From Enterocloster alcoholdehydrogenati (GTDB lineage Bacteria > Bacillota > Clostridia > Lachnospirales > Lachnospiraceae): DNA of 64,000 nt. The translations under genes and the position numbers were made by a program. Positions 8,634-18,800 of this stretch are shown here, piece after piece. Numbering within the stretch: position 1 is the stretch's first letter; each line of letters opens with the position of its first letter. Under the pieces are notes generated by a model. That model saw only the letters and a list, made by a program, of their open reading frames with translations. It was not told the origin of the DNA and did not search any database. The stretch covers positions 62,001-126,000 of the forward strand of contig NZ_BLTJ01000010.1 in the NCBI RefSeq assembly GCF_013282095.1, given 5' to 3'.

Positions 8634-10013
8634 TTACTTTTTAAGTAATTTTCTGTAAGTTTCGATCACTTTCCTCATCATATCAGGGCCGGGAGCGCCG
8701 ATGGTCATGCGCTTTTCCACACAGGTTTTCATACTGATGGCCTCATAAATATCTTCCTCAAACACAGGGCTGATCTTCTGGTATTCCTCCAGAGAAAGAT
8801 CATCCAGAGCAATGCCCTTCTGGATGCACAAAAGAACCAGCTGGCCTACAATACCGTGAGCGTCACGGAAGGGGACGCCGTGATTTACCAGATAATCCGC
8901 GGCATCGGTAGCGTTGGTAAATCCATTCTTTGCGCTGGCTTCCATTACGTCCCTGCGAAACGTCATAGTGGAAATCATGCCTGTAAACAGGGCAAGACAG
9001 CCCTTTACTGTATCAATGGCGTCAAAGGTCAGCTCCTTATCCTCCTGCATATCCTTATTGTAGGCCAGAGGGATTCCCTTCATAGTAGTTAAAAGAGACA
9101 CCAGCGCCCCATAGACACGACCGCACTTGCCCCGGATCAATTCTGCGATATCAGGGTTTTTCTTCTGGGGCATGATGCTGCTGCCTGTACTGTAGGAGTC
9201 GTCAATCTCCACAAACCGGTACTCATTGGTGTTCCAGATAATAATTTCCTCACAAAACCGGCTTAAATGCATGGAAATGGTAGACAGGGCGCTTAAAAGT
9301 TCAATGAGATAGTCCCGGTCTGACACGGAATCCATGGAGTTTAAGGTAGGACCGTCAAACCCCAATAGTTCTGCCGTATACGTCCGGTCCAGAGGATAAG
9401 TGGTGCCTGCCAGAGCGCCGGAGCCCAGCGGGCAATAGTTCATTCTCTTTCGGATATCCGCCAGGCGGGAGCGGTCTCTTAAAAACATTTCAAAGTAAGC
9501 TCCCATGTGATGAGCCAGGGTAATGGGCTGGGCCTTCTGCAGATGGGTAAATCCCGGCATAAAGGTCTCTGTATTGGCCTCCATGATCACAAGCAGTTCC
9601 TCTAAGAGCGCCTTTACCAGCCCGTCAATCTCATCTATTTCATCTCTCGTATACAGTTTCATATCAAGAGCCACCTGATCGTTGCGGCTGCGGCCGGTGT
9701 GAAGGCGCTTTCCCGCCTCTCCGATCCTCTCCGTGAGAGTACCTTCTACAAATGAATGGATATCCTCATAACCGGAATCAGCAGAAACCGTCAGTTTTTT
9801 GCTGTCCAGATCCTCAAGGATGCCTTCAAGCCCCTTTATCACACAGTCCCGGTCCTCCTCAGAGAGGATGCCCTGCTTTGCCAGCATCTTTACATGGGCA
9901 ATGCTGCCTCTGATATCCTGGCGGTAAAATTTCTGGTCAAAAGAAAGAGATTCGTTAAAATTGTGTACAAGCTGATCTGTCTCCTTGGTAAAACGTCCGC
10001 CCCAAAGCTTCAT
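8634..10013 (-). CDS. argH: Argininosuccinate lyase
   Basis: 459 aa, normal for the family. It catalyses the last step of arginine synthesis, argininosuccinate to arginine plus fumarate, in the cytoplasm as a tetramer. The fumarase/aspartase superfamily signature [12 protein letters not shown] is present (about 278-289) with the flexible catalytic Ser. The N-terminus MKLWGGRF and the [10 protein letters not shown] segment (about 106-115) are also typical. The start has AAAAGGAGACTACCATT before ATG. It follows the yfhO-like gene by 34 bp. No other arg gene is in the window, so argG, usually its neighbour, must be elsewhere. Confidence 0.97.
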   Translation of the reverse strand: MKLWGGRFTKETDQLVHNFNESLSFDQKFYRQDIRGSIAHVKMLAKQGILSEEDRDCVIKGLEGILEDLDSKKLTVSADSGYEDIHSFVEGTLTERIGEAGKRLHTGRSRNDQVALDMKLYTRDEIDEIDGLVKALLEELLVIMEANTETFMPGFTHLQKAQPITLAHHMGAYFEMFLRDRSRLADIRKRMNYCPLGSGALAGTTYPLDRTYTAELLGFDGPTLNSMDSVSDRDYLIELLSALSTISMHLSRFCEEIIIWNTNEYRFVEIDDSYSTGSSIMPQKKNPDIAELIRGKCGRVYGALVSLLTTMKGIPLAYNKDMQEDKELTFDAIDTVKGCLALFTGMISTMTFRRDVMEASAKNGFTNATDAADYLVNHGVPFRDAHGIVGQLVLLCIQKGIALDDLSLEEYQKISPVFEEDIYEAISMKTCVEKRMTIGAPGPDMMRKVIETYRKLLKK

Positions 10014-10047
10014 AATGGTAGTCTCCTTTTCGTGTGTGGTTTTTGTT

Positions 10048-12783
10048 TTAGAAATGCCGTTTTCTCTTTTTGTCCCGGATACGGCAGACGCACGCTGACA
10101 CGGCCGCTGCCGCCAGGCTGATACCAGTGATGGCTGCGCCCTGTTTCAGGCCCTGAGGCTCAAAGGACAGCCGGATCTTGTGTTCGCCCGGCGCCAGATC
10201 CACGGCTAAAAATGCCTCAAATACAGGCCGGGTCTGAACCTGTCTGCCGTCTACCCATACCTTCCATCCCTTATCAAAGGGGATGCTTGTAAACATAGTC
10301 CCGCCTTCGGGGGAATCAATGCTTCCTGCCAGACCGGTATCGGTCCAGCTGGTAAGCTCTAAGGGGGACTGGTTTAAGCGGTCATAGACCTGGTTTAAGC
10401 CCTCTGGATCAAAGCGCCAGATTTCCGCCTGCATGGCAGGCTTTCCCTCATCCTCCGCCTGAAGAATCACCTCCTGATCCTGTAATACATAGCCCAGTTC
10501 CAGAAAATACCCGCGGTCCACATTGTCGAAGGTAAGGCTGTGTTCTCCTATCATAGCGGAGACCTTTTCCACCTTTTTATTCGTAACATAGACGTAGTAG
10601 TCTCCGGAATCGTCCGCAGTAAAGGTGAGTTTCTTTCCATCTGACACTCCCTCTACGGGAATGAGCATATCCCTCACTCCCAGCACCGATGACAGATCAT
10701 TTTGAACCTCTGCCGGATTGCCGGAATCAAGGATCCAGTTATCCTCCACATCGTTCGGCAGGATAAAGCCCACAGGCAGCGTGTATTTATTTTCATACAG
10801 CCACATAGAGCCGTGACGGCCGATCTGTTCCTTCATCCCGTCTGCCGGCTGCTGGTCGGGATAAATACCGTACCGTGTGGCAAAAAGAGCGTCAACAAAG
10901 GGGGTGCTTCCCTTTACGCTGTAAGCATTGGTAGAGCTTTCGCAGCCCACGATCTTAAAAAAATCCGACATGGCAGCGCTGGCTACAGAGGAAAAGAGGG
11001 AAGCGGACGGGAAATTCATCCAGGCCCCGTCATTTTTTGTACGGCTGTCTCCCTTTTCTATCCGGTAAAAAACAGACGAACGGATGCTGTCCGCCAGGGC
11101 TTTTGTGTCCTCATTATCCTTTACATAGGCCGTGCGGCTGGTGGTGGGAATACTGGTCACCGCCATGTTGACGGCCGCCTCTGTGGATACCAGGGTCAGC
11201 ACCGCCAAAAGCAGCACATCCCGATTCCATTTGCCCTTCTGGTACAGGTAAATACAGCCTGTATACAAAGCCAAAAGCAGCAGTGCTGCATAGAATACGG
11301 AAAAATGGAACTGCTCTGTATTATCCACCAGTTTCTCCGCCAGAATCACAAAGGCGGCTGCCCCCCAGAATGCAAAGAGAATATGCTTCCATGGGGTATT
11401 CTTTAACTCCAGGCTGACCTTGTAGCTCATAAGAAGTACCAGGGCAATATAGATAAAGGACTGACGGCAGGGAAGGCTGTTTGGATAATGAAAGCCATGC
11501 CAGATAAAATTTAACACATTGACGGAAAAACTGGCGTAGAAAAAGAGCAGCATACCAAAATATACCGCTTTTTCCCTCATCCGAATCTTCCGGCTTCCCA
11601 GATAGAGAAGAAGGAACATAAGAACGGCCACACCGCAGTAAATATTAGGCCAGTGATCCAGCCCGATCTCTGTCTGGACGTTCCCGATATGGCGGGCAAG
11701 CATATCGAAAATGGAAAAATAGGAGCTTATGGTCTTTGGAAAGTCAAAGTCACCGGAAGCCGTGGCCTTAAGAGCATAGATCTCCGGCAGAAGCACTACA
11801 GCCGCAAGCCCTCCTGCCAGAAGGGAATAAAGAGTAAACCGTCCTGCCGTTCCTGCCAGCTCTCTCCCGCTCTTTGGAGGATCCAGGATTACGAGAGCCA
11901 GCACGTAAATCACCATAAAAATACAGATCATTATGGAAATATAGTAGTTGGAAAGGATGGAAACCCCCAGTGCAATGCAGTAGAGCAGTCCCTTTTTCTC
12001 CTTTACCAGCCGTTCCAGCCCAAGAAGGATCACCGGAAATAAAAGAATACAGTCCAGCCACATAATATTCCAGCTGTAGGCCGCCATATAGCCGCTTAAG
12101 GCATAAAAAATACCAAAGAAACAGGAGCCAAAGGTCTTTGTCCCTGTATGCTTCTGGATATACCAGGTAAAGGATAGGCCTGATAAACCTGTCTTTATGA
12201 CAATGAGAATGGTCATAAATTCAATGAGAAACTGCTTGGGGCTAAGAATCACCAGCCAGTTGACGGGGCTTGCCAGATAGTAGGCATACAGAGCTGAGAA
12301 ATTGACGCCCATACCGATATCCCAGCTGTAGAGCAGGCTCCCTTGGCTTGTCAGCTTGTGCTGAAACTCCGAAAAGAAGGGGGCATATTGATGGTACATA
12401 TCCGTTCTGAGAAAACATTCTTCACCAAAGGGAAAGATCCCTCTCTGCGCAAATATCACCACCAGAACAAGTACAGGGATGAAAAAAGCGGCTGTCAGGC
12501 TGTCGCCGGGGCGCAGGATGGCAAAATCCCGACGTTTTTTTTGCCCGCCCTCAGACGAAACGGCCGTCTCTGTAAACACCTCATCCTCATCCCATGCCTC
12601 GTCTTCCATTCCCTGTTCAATTCTGTCTGCTTCATTTATCTCTTCTGTCGTGCTGATCCAGTCTCTTTCCCTCATAGGCTCCTCTTTTGCATCCCCGGCT
12701 TCCTGTCTCTGATCCGGTTCCTGAACGAGCTCCAATACTGCGTCAAGCTCCCGTTCTACCTGCGCTATCTCATCAATTCTCAC
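10048..12783 (-). CDS. YfhO-family polytopic membrane glycosyltransferase-like protein
   Basis: 911 aa from a GTG at 12783. An open frame extends upstream to 12888 but overlaps the gtrA-like gene. The GTG has AGAGGAAGGG just ahead of it and begins 4 bp after the previous stop. The first 80-odd residues are unusually acidic, glutamate-rich and probably cytoplasmic. About a dozen hydrophobic helices follow, then an extracytoplasmic C-terminal domain of about 300 residues and a last helix with a basic tail (RDKKRKRHF). The YfhO family belongs to the GT-C-like integral membrane enzymes; in Bacillus YfhO acts with a GtcA-type flippase to glycosylate lipoteichoic acid. The adjacent GtrA/GtcA gene supports such a role. 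The acceptor here is unknown. Confidence 0.85.
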   Translation of the reverse strand: MRIDEIAQVERELDAVLELVQEPDQRQEAGDAKEEPMRERDWISTTEEINEADRIEQGMEDEAWDEDEVFTETAVSSEGGQKKRRDFAILRPGDSLTAAFFIPVLVLVVIFAQRGIFPFGEECFLRTDMYHQYAPFFSEFQHKLTSQGSLLYSWDIGMGVNFSALYAYYLASPVNWLVILSPKQFLIEFMTILIVIKTGLSGLSFTWYIQKHTGTKTFGSCFFGIFYALSGYMAAYSWNIMWLDCILLFPVILLGLERLVKEKKGLLYCIALGVSILSNYYISIMICIFMVIYVLALVILDPPKSGRELAGTAGRFTLYSLLAGGLAAVVLLPEIYALKATASGDFDFPKTISSYFSIFDMLARHIGNVQTEIGLDHWPNIYCGVAVLMFLLLYLGSRKIRMREKAVYFGMLLFFYASFSVNVLNFIWHGFHYPNSLPCRQSFIYIALVLLMSYKVSLELKNTPWKHILFAFWGAAAFVILAEKLVDNTEQFHFSVFYAALLLLALYTGCIYLYQKGKWNRDVLLLAVLTLVSTEAAVNMAVTSIPTTSRTAYVKDNEDTKALADSIRSSVFYRIEKGDSRTKNDGAWMNFPSASLFSSVASAAMSDFFKIVGCESSTNAYSVKGSTPFVDALFATRYGIYPDQQPADGMKEQIGRHGSMWLYENKYTLPVGFILPNDVEDNWILDSGNPAEVQNDLSSVLGVRDMLIPVEGVSDGKKLTFTADDSGDYYVYVTNKKVEKVSAMIGEHSLTFDNVDRGYFLELGYVLQDQEVILQAEDEGKPAMQAEIWRFDPEGLNQVYDRLNQSPLELTSWTDTGLAGSIDSPEGGTMFTSIPFDKGWKVWVDGRQVQTRPVFEAFLAVDLAPGEHKIRLSFEPQGLKQGAAITGISLAAAAVSACVCRIRDKKRKRHF

Positions 12784-12787
12784 AAGT

Positions 12788-13222
12788 TCACCCTTCCTCT
12801 GGTCTCTTTTTAAAGATCCACAGCTTGCTGAACACATAATTTGCCGCCATGTTAATAACGGAGGACAACAGCTTGCAAAACATCTCATATATGAACCCTC
12901 GGTCTCCTCCCCATGCCACCATGACGATCATAAGAAACCAAACGGCTGCGCCGGAAATACCTCTGGCCGCCACAAATGAACCAATCTCCTTTGCAAGATA
13001 GGCCGGCCTGAAATTATAATTGCAAAATACCACCAGTTTATTCACCACATAGGCAAAAAGCACGGCTGCTGCCCAGGAAAGGGCCTGGGAAACTCCCACC
13101 CCCATCTCCAGACGCCGAAATACGGCATAGGAGACAAAGTCTACCGCTGTGGTCAGGATACCGCAGATCAGATAGCTGACGGTTTCATAATTCACACATT
13201 TTTTCCATATTGTCCTAAACAC
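12788..13222 (-). CDS. GtrA/GtcA-family putative sugar-lipid flippase
   Basis: 144 aa with four predicted membrane helices covering most of the protein, a conserved N-terminal Y(L/I)ICGILTTAVDF-like segment and a basic C-terminus (FKKRPEEG), the usual GtrA pattern. It starts with GTG after GCGAGGAAAGAACC, 16 bp after apbE. Family members are thought to flip undecaprenyl-phosphate-linked sugars. Its stop is followed at once by the start of the YfhO-like gene, so the two are co-translated and probably work together in envelope glycosylation. The CsbB-type enzyme that would load the sugar on the lipid is not in the window. Confidence 0.88.
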   Translation of the reverse strand: MFRTIWKKCVNYETVSYLICGILTTAVDFVSYAVFRRLEMGVGVSQALSWAAAVLFAYVVNKLVVFCNYNFRPAYLAKEIGSFVAARGISGAAVWFLMIVMVAWGGDRGFIYEMFCKLLSSVINMAANYVFSKLWIFKKRPEEG

Positions 13223-13238
13223 GGTTCTTTCCTCGCCT

Positions 13239-14243
13239 TCACTGTTTGCTTACAAAATCCGCAGCATTTTGGGAATAATGAATTTCTCCGTCCTCCGTAA
13301 TGAAAACAGCATAAACCCCGTCCAGGGAATCCGCCAGCTTCATCCCGCCTTCCAGTCCCAGCGCAAAACAGGTGGTGCTTAGACCATCCCCATCCACAGA
13401 CTGCTCTGAAAGGATCGTCACCTGTGTCAGGCCGTTTTCATAAGGATATCCTGTGAACGGATCCAGAATGTGATGGTAATTGACGCCGTTTTCCTCGAAA
13501 TGCCGCTCATAAACCCCGGAGGATACCACCGAAAGATCCCGGATATCCAGAGAAGCCACTGTCTCTGTACGGTCTGCGAAAGGCTTTTGAAGGCCGATTT
13601 TAAAAGGCTTTCCTCCCGGACGCTCTCCCACACAGAGTACATTCCCTCCCAGATTGATAATGGCGCTTTCTACGCCCTGGCTTTTTAAATACTCCTTCAT
13701 GCGGTCTGCGATATAGCCCTTGGCAATCGCGCCCAGATCAATGGTGGTGACATCATTGGCAAAGGTAATCTGATTGCCGGAAACGGATACATTTTCATAG
13801 CCTACCTTGGAAAGTTCCTCCCTGATCGCATCCTCAGAAGGCACATGGGGATCTGCGCCGGTAAAATTCCACAGACTGCTTAAGGGCTCTATTGTAATAT
13901 CAAAGGCGCCGTCTGAAAGCCGGCTGTATTCCAGGCCCTTTTCAATGACCTCTGCCGTCTCCTCCGATACGGTAAAGGTTCTCTCTCCAGGCTGCCTGTG
14001 ATTCATGACATAAATCTCGCTGGTCTCTATGGTAGTGCTGAGTTTCTGCTCATATTCCGAGCAAAGCTTCATGGCCCCGTCTAAAATCTCCTGGTCCTCT
14101 GAATCGTACAAAGTCACCGTTACAAATGTGTTAAGCAAAAAAGACGACCTGCTGACAGGCTCCGCTTTCTTTCCGCATCCCGTCAAACAGGCCGCAATCA
14201 TCATAATTCCTGTAATCAAAAGTGTTATCCATTTATTATTCAT
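13239..14243 (-). CDS. apbE: FAD:protein FMN transferase, lipoprotein
   Basis: 334 aa from the ATG at 14243. A longer frame begins with TTG at 14279, but that TTG is the -35 box of a promoter and cannot be translated from it. From the ATG the protein opens with a clean lipoprotein signal (hydrophobic run then LTGC lipobox, about residues 19-22). ApbE motifs follow: FVTVTLYD, DGAFDITIEPLSSLW, IDLGAIAKGYIAD, a NLGGN loop and STTCFALG. The enzyme moves FMN from FAD to Thr/Ser of target proteins such as Rnf or other extracellular flavoproteins. It stands alone with its own promoter and no obvious target gene next to it, though an FMN-binding-like protein lies at 58812. Confidence 0.93.
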   Translation of the reverse strand: MNNKWITLLITGIMMIAACLTGCGKKAEPVSRSSFLLNTFVTVTLYDSEDQEILDGAMKLCSEYEQKLSTTIETSEIYVMNHRQPGERTFTVSEETAEVIEKGLEYSRLSDGAFDITIEPLSSLWNFTGADPHVPSEDAIREELSKVGYENVSVSGNQITFANDVTTIDLGAIAKGYIADRMKEYLKSQGVESAIINLGGNVLCVGERPGGKPFKIGLQKPFADRTETVASLDIRDLSVVSSGVYERHFEENGVNYHHILDPFTGYPYENGLTQVTILSEQSVDGDGLSTTCFALGLEGGMKLADSLDGVYAVFITEDGEIHYSQNAADFVSKQ

Positions 14244-14250
14244 GGTACTT

Positions 14251-14279
14251 ATTCTAACATTGAGGGGTATGAAAGTCAA
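14251..14279 (-). promoter_or_regulatory. SigA-type promoter for apbE (possibly leaderless)
   Basis: TTGACT (14274-14279), 17-bp spacer, TAGAAT (14251-14256). Only 7 bases separate the -10 box from the apbE ATG, so transcription should begin at or next to the start codon. Confidence 0.75.
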
Positions 14280-14318
14280 GAAGGCACATTCGGTTGATCC
14301 CGTACCTGGGCAGCGGCC

Positions 14319-14981
14319 CTATAACGTATACACCTCCAAATTCCTATAGGCTCCCGCCATGGGGGCCAGCTGACGAAAGCCGATGCGGCCCGCGCCAAGG
14401 AGAGGACCAAAGGTCTGCCCGTCGTCATCAAAGCGAAGGAGTTCCAGCTCCTCCGTCAGAAAACGAATTCTCCCGCCCTTTTTTTCCACACAAAGGCGGT
14501 ACATCCGGTCCGCATCTGCGGCTGCGGGAATGGGATCGGCCCCCTGAGCTGTCAGATGAAAGCCGTAGCTTTTTCGCAGGTTGCAGGTATGAAAGGCTCG
14601 CTCATCAGGCTCCTTTCTCCTGAAATAGGACAGGTGGAAGGCATTGATATCGCCGTGGTGGTACTGATCGTAAATGCCTGTCCGCGGTTTAAGGGCAGGA
14701 TCAAACACATCCTCTCCGTTTTGCCCCCCGGCAGCAAAAAAGAGCATGGCAAGCCCCGGCTCCCGCAGGGGGCGAAACTCCCAGCAGATCCTGATATCCG
14801 CAGGAAATACCCGGTCACACCAGAGAACAAAATTGGCCTTCTGGCCTTCTTTTGGCGACAGCCTGTTTTCAAGAACCATTCCCTCCTCTGAGAATGTCAT
14901 TTCTGCCTGTCCCTCTAAGCGGAATCCCCTGAGATCCTCCGGGCATTTTAATGGATTGGTATAGATTGGCCCTTTTACCAT
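14319..14981 (-). CDS. DUF1961 family protein (YesU-like)
   Basis: 220 aa, no signal peptide or membrane segment. The sequence fits the DUF1961 family (Bacillus YesU), which has a concanavalin-like beta-sandwich fold and sits in rhamnogalacturonan clusters; its biochemical role is unproven. Conserved-looking stretches include IRICWEFRPL, FDPALKPRTGIYDQYHHGDINA and the aromatic-rich FHLSYFRRKE segment. It overlaps the deacetylase stop by 7 nt (ATGGTAA), so it is translationally coupled. It is the last gene of the operon; I found no clear terminator before the apbE promoter. A carbohydrate-binding or late-step enzyme role is inferred from the neighbours. Confidence 0.75.
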   Translation of the reverse strand: MVKGPIYTNPLKCPEDLRGFRLEGQAEMTFSEEGMVLENRLSPKEGQKANFVLWCDRVFPADIRICWEFRPLREPGLAMLFFAAGGQNGEDVFDPALKPRTGIYDQYHHGDINAFHLSYFRRKEPDERAFHTCNLRKSYGFHLTAQGADPIPAAADADRMYRLCVEKKGGRIRFLTEELELLRFDDDGQTFGPLLGAGRIGFRQLAPMAGAYRNLEVYTL

Positions 14982-15799
14982 CGAAGCGTCTCGCCTCCCT
15001 TTACCTCTGTGATCCTGCCGTCTATATCAAACCATATACTGCAGGCGTTGGGATTTACGGCCATGGTGCCGTCTACATCAAAAAACACCCGTCTGGCCGC
15101 CTCCAAGTAATCTGCAATCTGAATATTGGTGGCATACCAGATATCCTCTCTGCCGCCCATTCGCTCACAGAAGGTTTCCATCAGCTCCCAGTTGTTCCGA
15201 TCCGTAAACTCGTAGCTGTGCCCCCAGACATACATAAGGTACAGATACTGGCGCTTATAGAGAGCCGCAAACTCCTCGCCCAGTTCTAAAAGCCTGTGGT
15301 TATGGTGACAGGTAGCCGTCCATCGGGTAAAATCGGATGGAATTTCAAATTTGTCTGTGCTTCCCACGGTTCTTCCATACCGGATCCCCAGGGAAGGAAG
15401 GAGCCTGCAGATCTCCTCATCATAGGAGCCGTTGGGATAGGCCAGTCCCCGGACGGGATATCCCAGATGCTCTTCCAAAAGCCTCCGGTCCCACAGGATC
15501 TGCCAGACTGTCTGATCGATGGGGCAGCGGGCGATGGTGGGATGCTGGAAGGTATGGCAGGCCACCTCATGGCCTTTGTAAAGCTCTCTCATCTCCTCTA
15601 ACGGGATCCGTCTGCCCTCCTGCTTTAAGCCGGCATTGATATTGAAGGTTCCCTTGATGCCGTACCGGTTAAACAGCCTGACCAGACGACGGTCCTCCTC
15701 TCGTCCGTCGTCATAGCTCATGGTCAGAGCCTTGTGTCTGCCTCCTGGAAAGCAGGTGTAGATGACCCCCAGTTTCGGTTGATTGCCGTAAAGATCCAT
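14975..15799 (-). CDS. Polysaccharide deacetylase family protein (CE4/NodB fold), cytoplasmic
   Basis: 274 aa. NodB-fold motifs: SYDDG (28-32) with the metal Asp at 31, and HTFQH (82-86) giving the two metal His; the triad D31-H82-H86 is complete. No signal peptide, unlike most peptidoglycan deacetylases, so the substrate is probably an imported acetylated oligosaccharide. It starts 6 bp after the PL11-CE12 gene and overlaps the next gene. Position between an acetylesterase fusion and DUF1961 suggests it removes further O- or N-acetyl groups from pectic fragments. That substrate is inference; the fold is clear. Confidence 0.82.
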   Translation of the reverse strand: MDLYGNQPKLGVIYTCFPGGRHKALTMSYDDGREEDRRLVRLFNRYGIKGTFNINAGLKQEGRRIPLEEMRELYKGHEVACHTFQHPTIARCPIDQTVWQILWDRRLLEEHLGYPVRGLAYPNGSYDEEICRLLPSLGIRYGRTVGSTDKFEIPSDFTRWTATCHHNHRLLELGEEFAALYKRQYLYLMYVWGHSYEFTDRNNWELMETFCERMGGREDIWYATNIQIADYLEAARRVFFDVDGTMAVNPNACSIWFDIDGRITEVKGGETLRW

Positions 15800-15805
15800 A
15801 CTTTT

Positions 15806-18800
15806 CTATATCCTCCTATTCAAATTATATATGATGTTCCTGGGGCCCTGTTCTTCCATCAGGCGCTCTCTTAAGGCCTCTGCCGCCATGGCGGCGTACA
15901 GCCGGGCCCCTCTTTGGGTGAGATGGATGCCGTCTGTGATATAAAGTCTGCAGCTTTCCTCTTCCCCCAGCCGCCTCTGGGTTTCTTCTGTTTTTCTGAA
16001 CAGATCTATGAGAAAAATGTCATTTTCATCTGCAAACCGTTTCATGGCTGCCGCATAGGACGCCAGATGCCCTCTTACCTCCTCTGCCTCTTCAGAAAAA
16101 TCATGTTTCCCGATGCAGGTGCTCACAGGCGTCAGAAGTACAGGAACCGCTTCTGCCTCTCTGGCGGCTCTTATGTAATGCCCCAGAGAATCGCCAAACT
16201 TTTCCTCCGGCACGAACCGTTCTTCTCTGGATGCGCAGGCATCGTTATGGCCAAACTGGATCAGCAGGTAGTCTCCGGGCCTCAGATGAGCCCTGATATC
16301 CTCCAGACGTCCTTCCTCCCGAAAGGTCTTTGAGGACCGGCCTCCCATAGAGCAGTTATCCACCTCCAGATTCCGACACTGATACCGCCGCTCCTGTAAA
16401 AAGGGACTGTCCCCCCTGTGAAAGCATTGGATTACAGCCTCAGGACACAGATATTTTAACAGGTACTCTCCCCAGCCTGCCTGAGGCCGCTTATCCTCCT
16501 GATAGCTCTGGGAAACAGAATCTCCCGCCAGGTAGAGCACCGGCCTGCGTTTCATATAGGGGAGAATATCTTCTGCGTCCAGATCCGGGGCATAGTAAAA
16601 GGATGGGTATACCGGCTGATTATAGCAATTATTCTGCCATGCCACGCCGCAGCGGTACTGGATATCCTGCATCAGGCTTATCAATTTATGATCCGAGGGC
16701 TCCAGGGACGTATAGATGCGGATAGCGCTGCTGTCCGCGGTCCGAAGAAGCAGTTCTTCTCTGTAGTCTCCGAACAAATCCGCCACAAGGCAGGGATTCC
16801 CCTTGGTGCCGTTGTTGGTCAGGGTATCCCCCGGATCCAGCATCACTCCATGGGCCCAGTCGTTGACCACGCCTCTTGCCTCCTGCCCCAGATAGTCCGG
16901 GCCGTCTGTAACCTGGGTGGAATAGTCTGCTCCAAACCGGACAATCATATTGCTTCCCAGGGTATCCCCCCGCACCTTGTTTCCATGACAATCAAAGGTT
17001 CCAACTCCGTTGACCCAGCAGCTGAGTCCTCTCTGTCCGGAAATCACAGCCCCGGTCATACAGCGCCCCAGATCCTCCCTGGCATATTCCCCGAAAATCA
17101 CAGCGCCGTCCTCTGCCTGGCAGAGAGCATAGCCGTAAGGAGCCTCCCTGGCCCCCTCAAATACATGAAAAATCTCCATTCCCGGCCGATCGGGATCAAT
17201 CTGGGCCGCCTGGATGGCGTCTCCGTGTCCCAGTTTTGCCAGAGAACCATCAGGCAGACGGTCAAAGGAGCTGTAAAGCAGACTGCCGTCATGGTCGATG
17301 ACCGCCGCTCCGAAGATCAGCTCCATGTATCCGTCCCCATCCACATCTGCCGCGGAAAGAGAATGGTTTCCCTGGCCCGCCAGCGAGCCGTATACGGTGC
17401 TGGAACCTTTTTTTGCGTGTGGATGACTGCAGAACGGATTTTCCATGGGAACATGGCCGCTGTCCACCCGAAACCGCTCCTCAAGCTTCCCTTTTTTCAG
17501 GTCATAAGCCGCGATACAGCTTCTGGTGTAATACCCCCTGCAGATGATAAGGCTGGGATGGATGCCGTCTAAATAAGCCGCCGCTGATAAAAAACGGTCT
17601 GAGCGGTTGCATGGCTCAATCCGCGGCATGGCGTAGTCGCCCCACCGAAGGCCGTCATCCTCCCTTGGGAAGGGGAAGGGAATAGTGGTGATCTCCTGTC
17701 CGTCCCCTGCAAACACACTGAGATACTCCGGCCCTTCATATATAAATCCTTCAAAGCGGCGAAGGTCATTTTTTGCATGGCGTTTTTTCGCATACACATC
17801 CAGAAAATAGTCGGCCAGCCACGCTCCATCTTTTCTGCTTAAAGGATAGGAAAAACGGGATTCTATGCCAAAACATTCCTCCAGAGACCCAGGCCACAGG
17901 CCATCTTTTACCTCCTGCTGATCCTGCCAGCTCTGAAATACGCGGATCAGATGCTCCCGGTAGCCGTCAGGAGAGCAGACATAGCAGTCATTATGGCCAT
18001 AGCCCTTCCTTATATCCTCCTTTGGCATGGTGATAAACCGGGAGCGTATCTCGCTGCCGTCCGGCCCGTAAAAGATCATACGGCTTCCCGGCGCCGTCTT
18101 AACGCTCATCTCTGCCTTCCCGTCTCCGTCCAGATCATAGCATATAAACTGGGTGTAGTGGGCTCCGGCCCGGATGTTGCAGCCCAGATCCAGACGCCAG
18201 AGCAGAAGGCCGGACTGTTTATAGCAGTCAATATATACAGGGCCTGTATAGCCTTTAACAGAAACGTCATGGGAATTGGACGGATCCCATTTTACAAAAT
18301 ACTCGTACTCCCCGTCTCCGTCCACATCGGCCACAGACATATCGTTGGCGGAATAGGTATACGCTTCTCCCGCCGGGGTGACGCCTCCGGCGGGTTTTCT
18401 AAGAGGAAGCTCAAACCAGGGCTTTTCCCAGACGGACACAGGGGGGCAAAGCTCCAAATCCCCGCTTCTGCTTACCTGATACCGATCTTTCGCCTTGCCT
18501 TCCGAATCCAGATAACAGAGGCTTTCCCCTGTTTCTCCGATTTTTTCGCCGTTTCTCCACACTGTAAAGGCCGGACTGCACAGGCTGCGCCTTTCATTCT
18601 CATACCCTGTCACCTCATCCAAAAGGAGTCTCCAGCTTAAAAACACGCCGTCCTGCGCCGGTACGGCCACAAGTCCCCGGCCAAGCCTCTCTAACTGAGG
18701 GCGGCGCACATGAGTTACCGGCGTCTCAAACGTCTCCTGAGCCTCCTGTTCCTTTCCGTTTCTCACCGAACGTACCTGAAAATAATGGGGGATATCCGTC

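Noticed and set aside
16688-17572. Open frame of 294 codons on the plus strand opposite the PL11-CE12 gene
   Set aside because: It is the antisense shadow of a well-supported gene; no ribosome site and no family resemblance.
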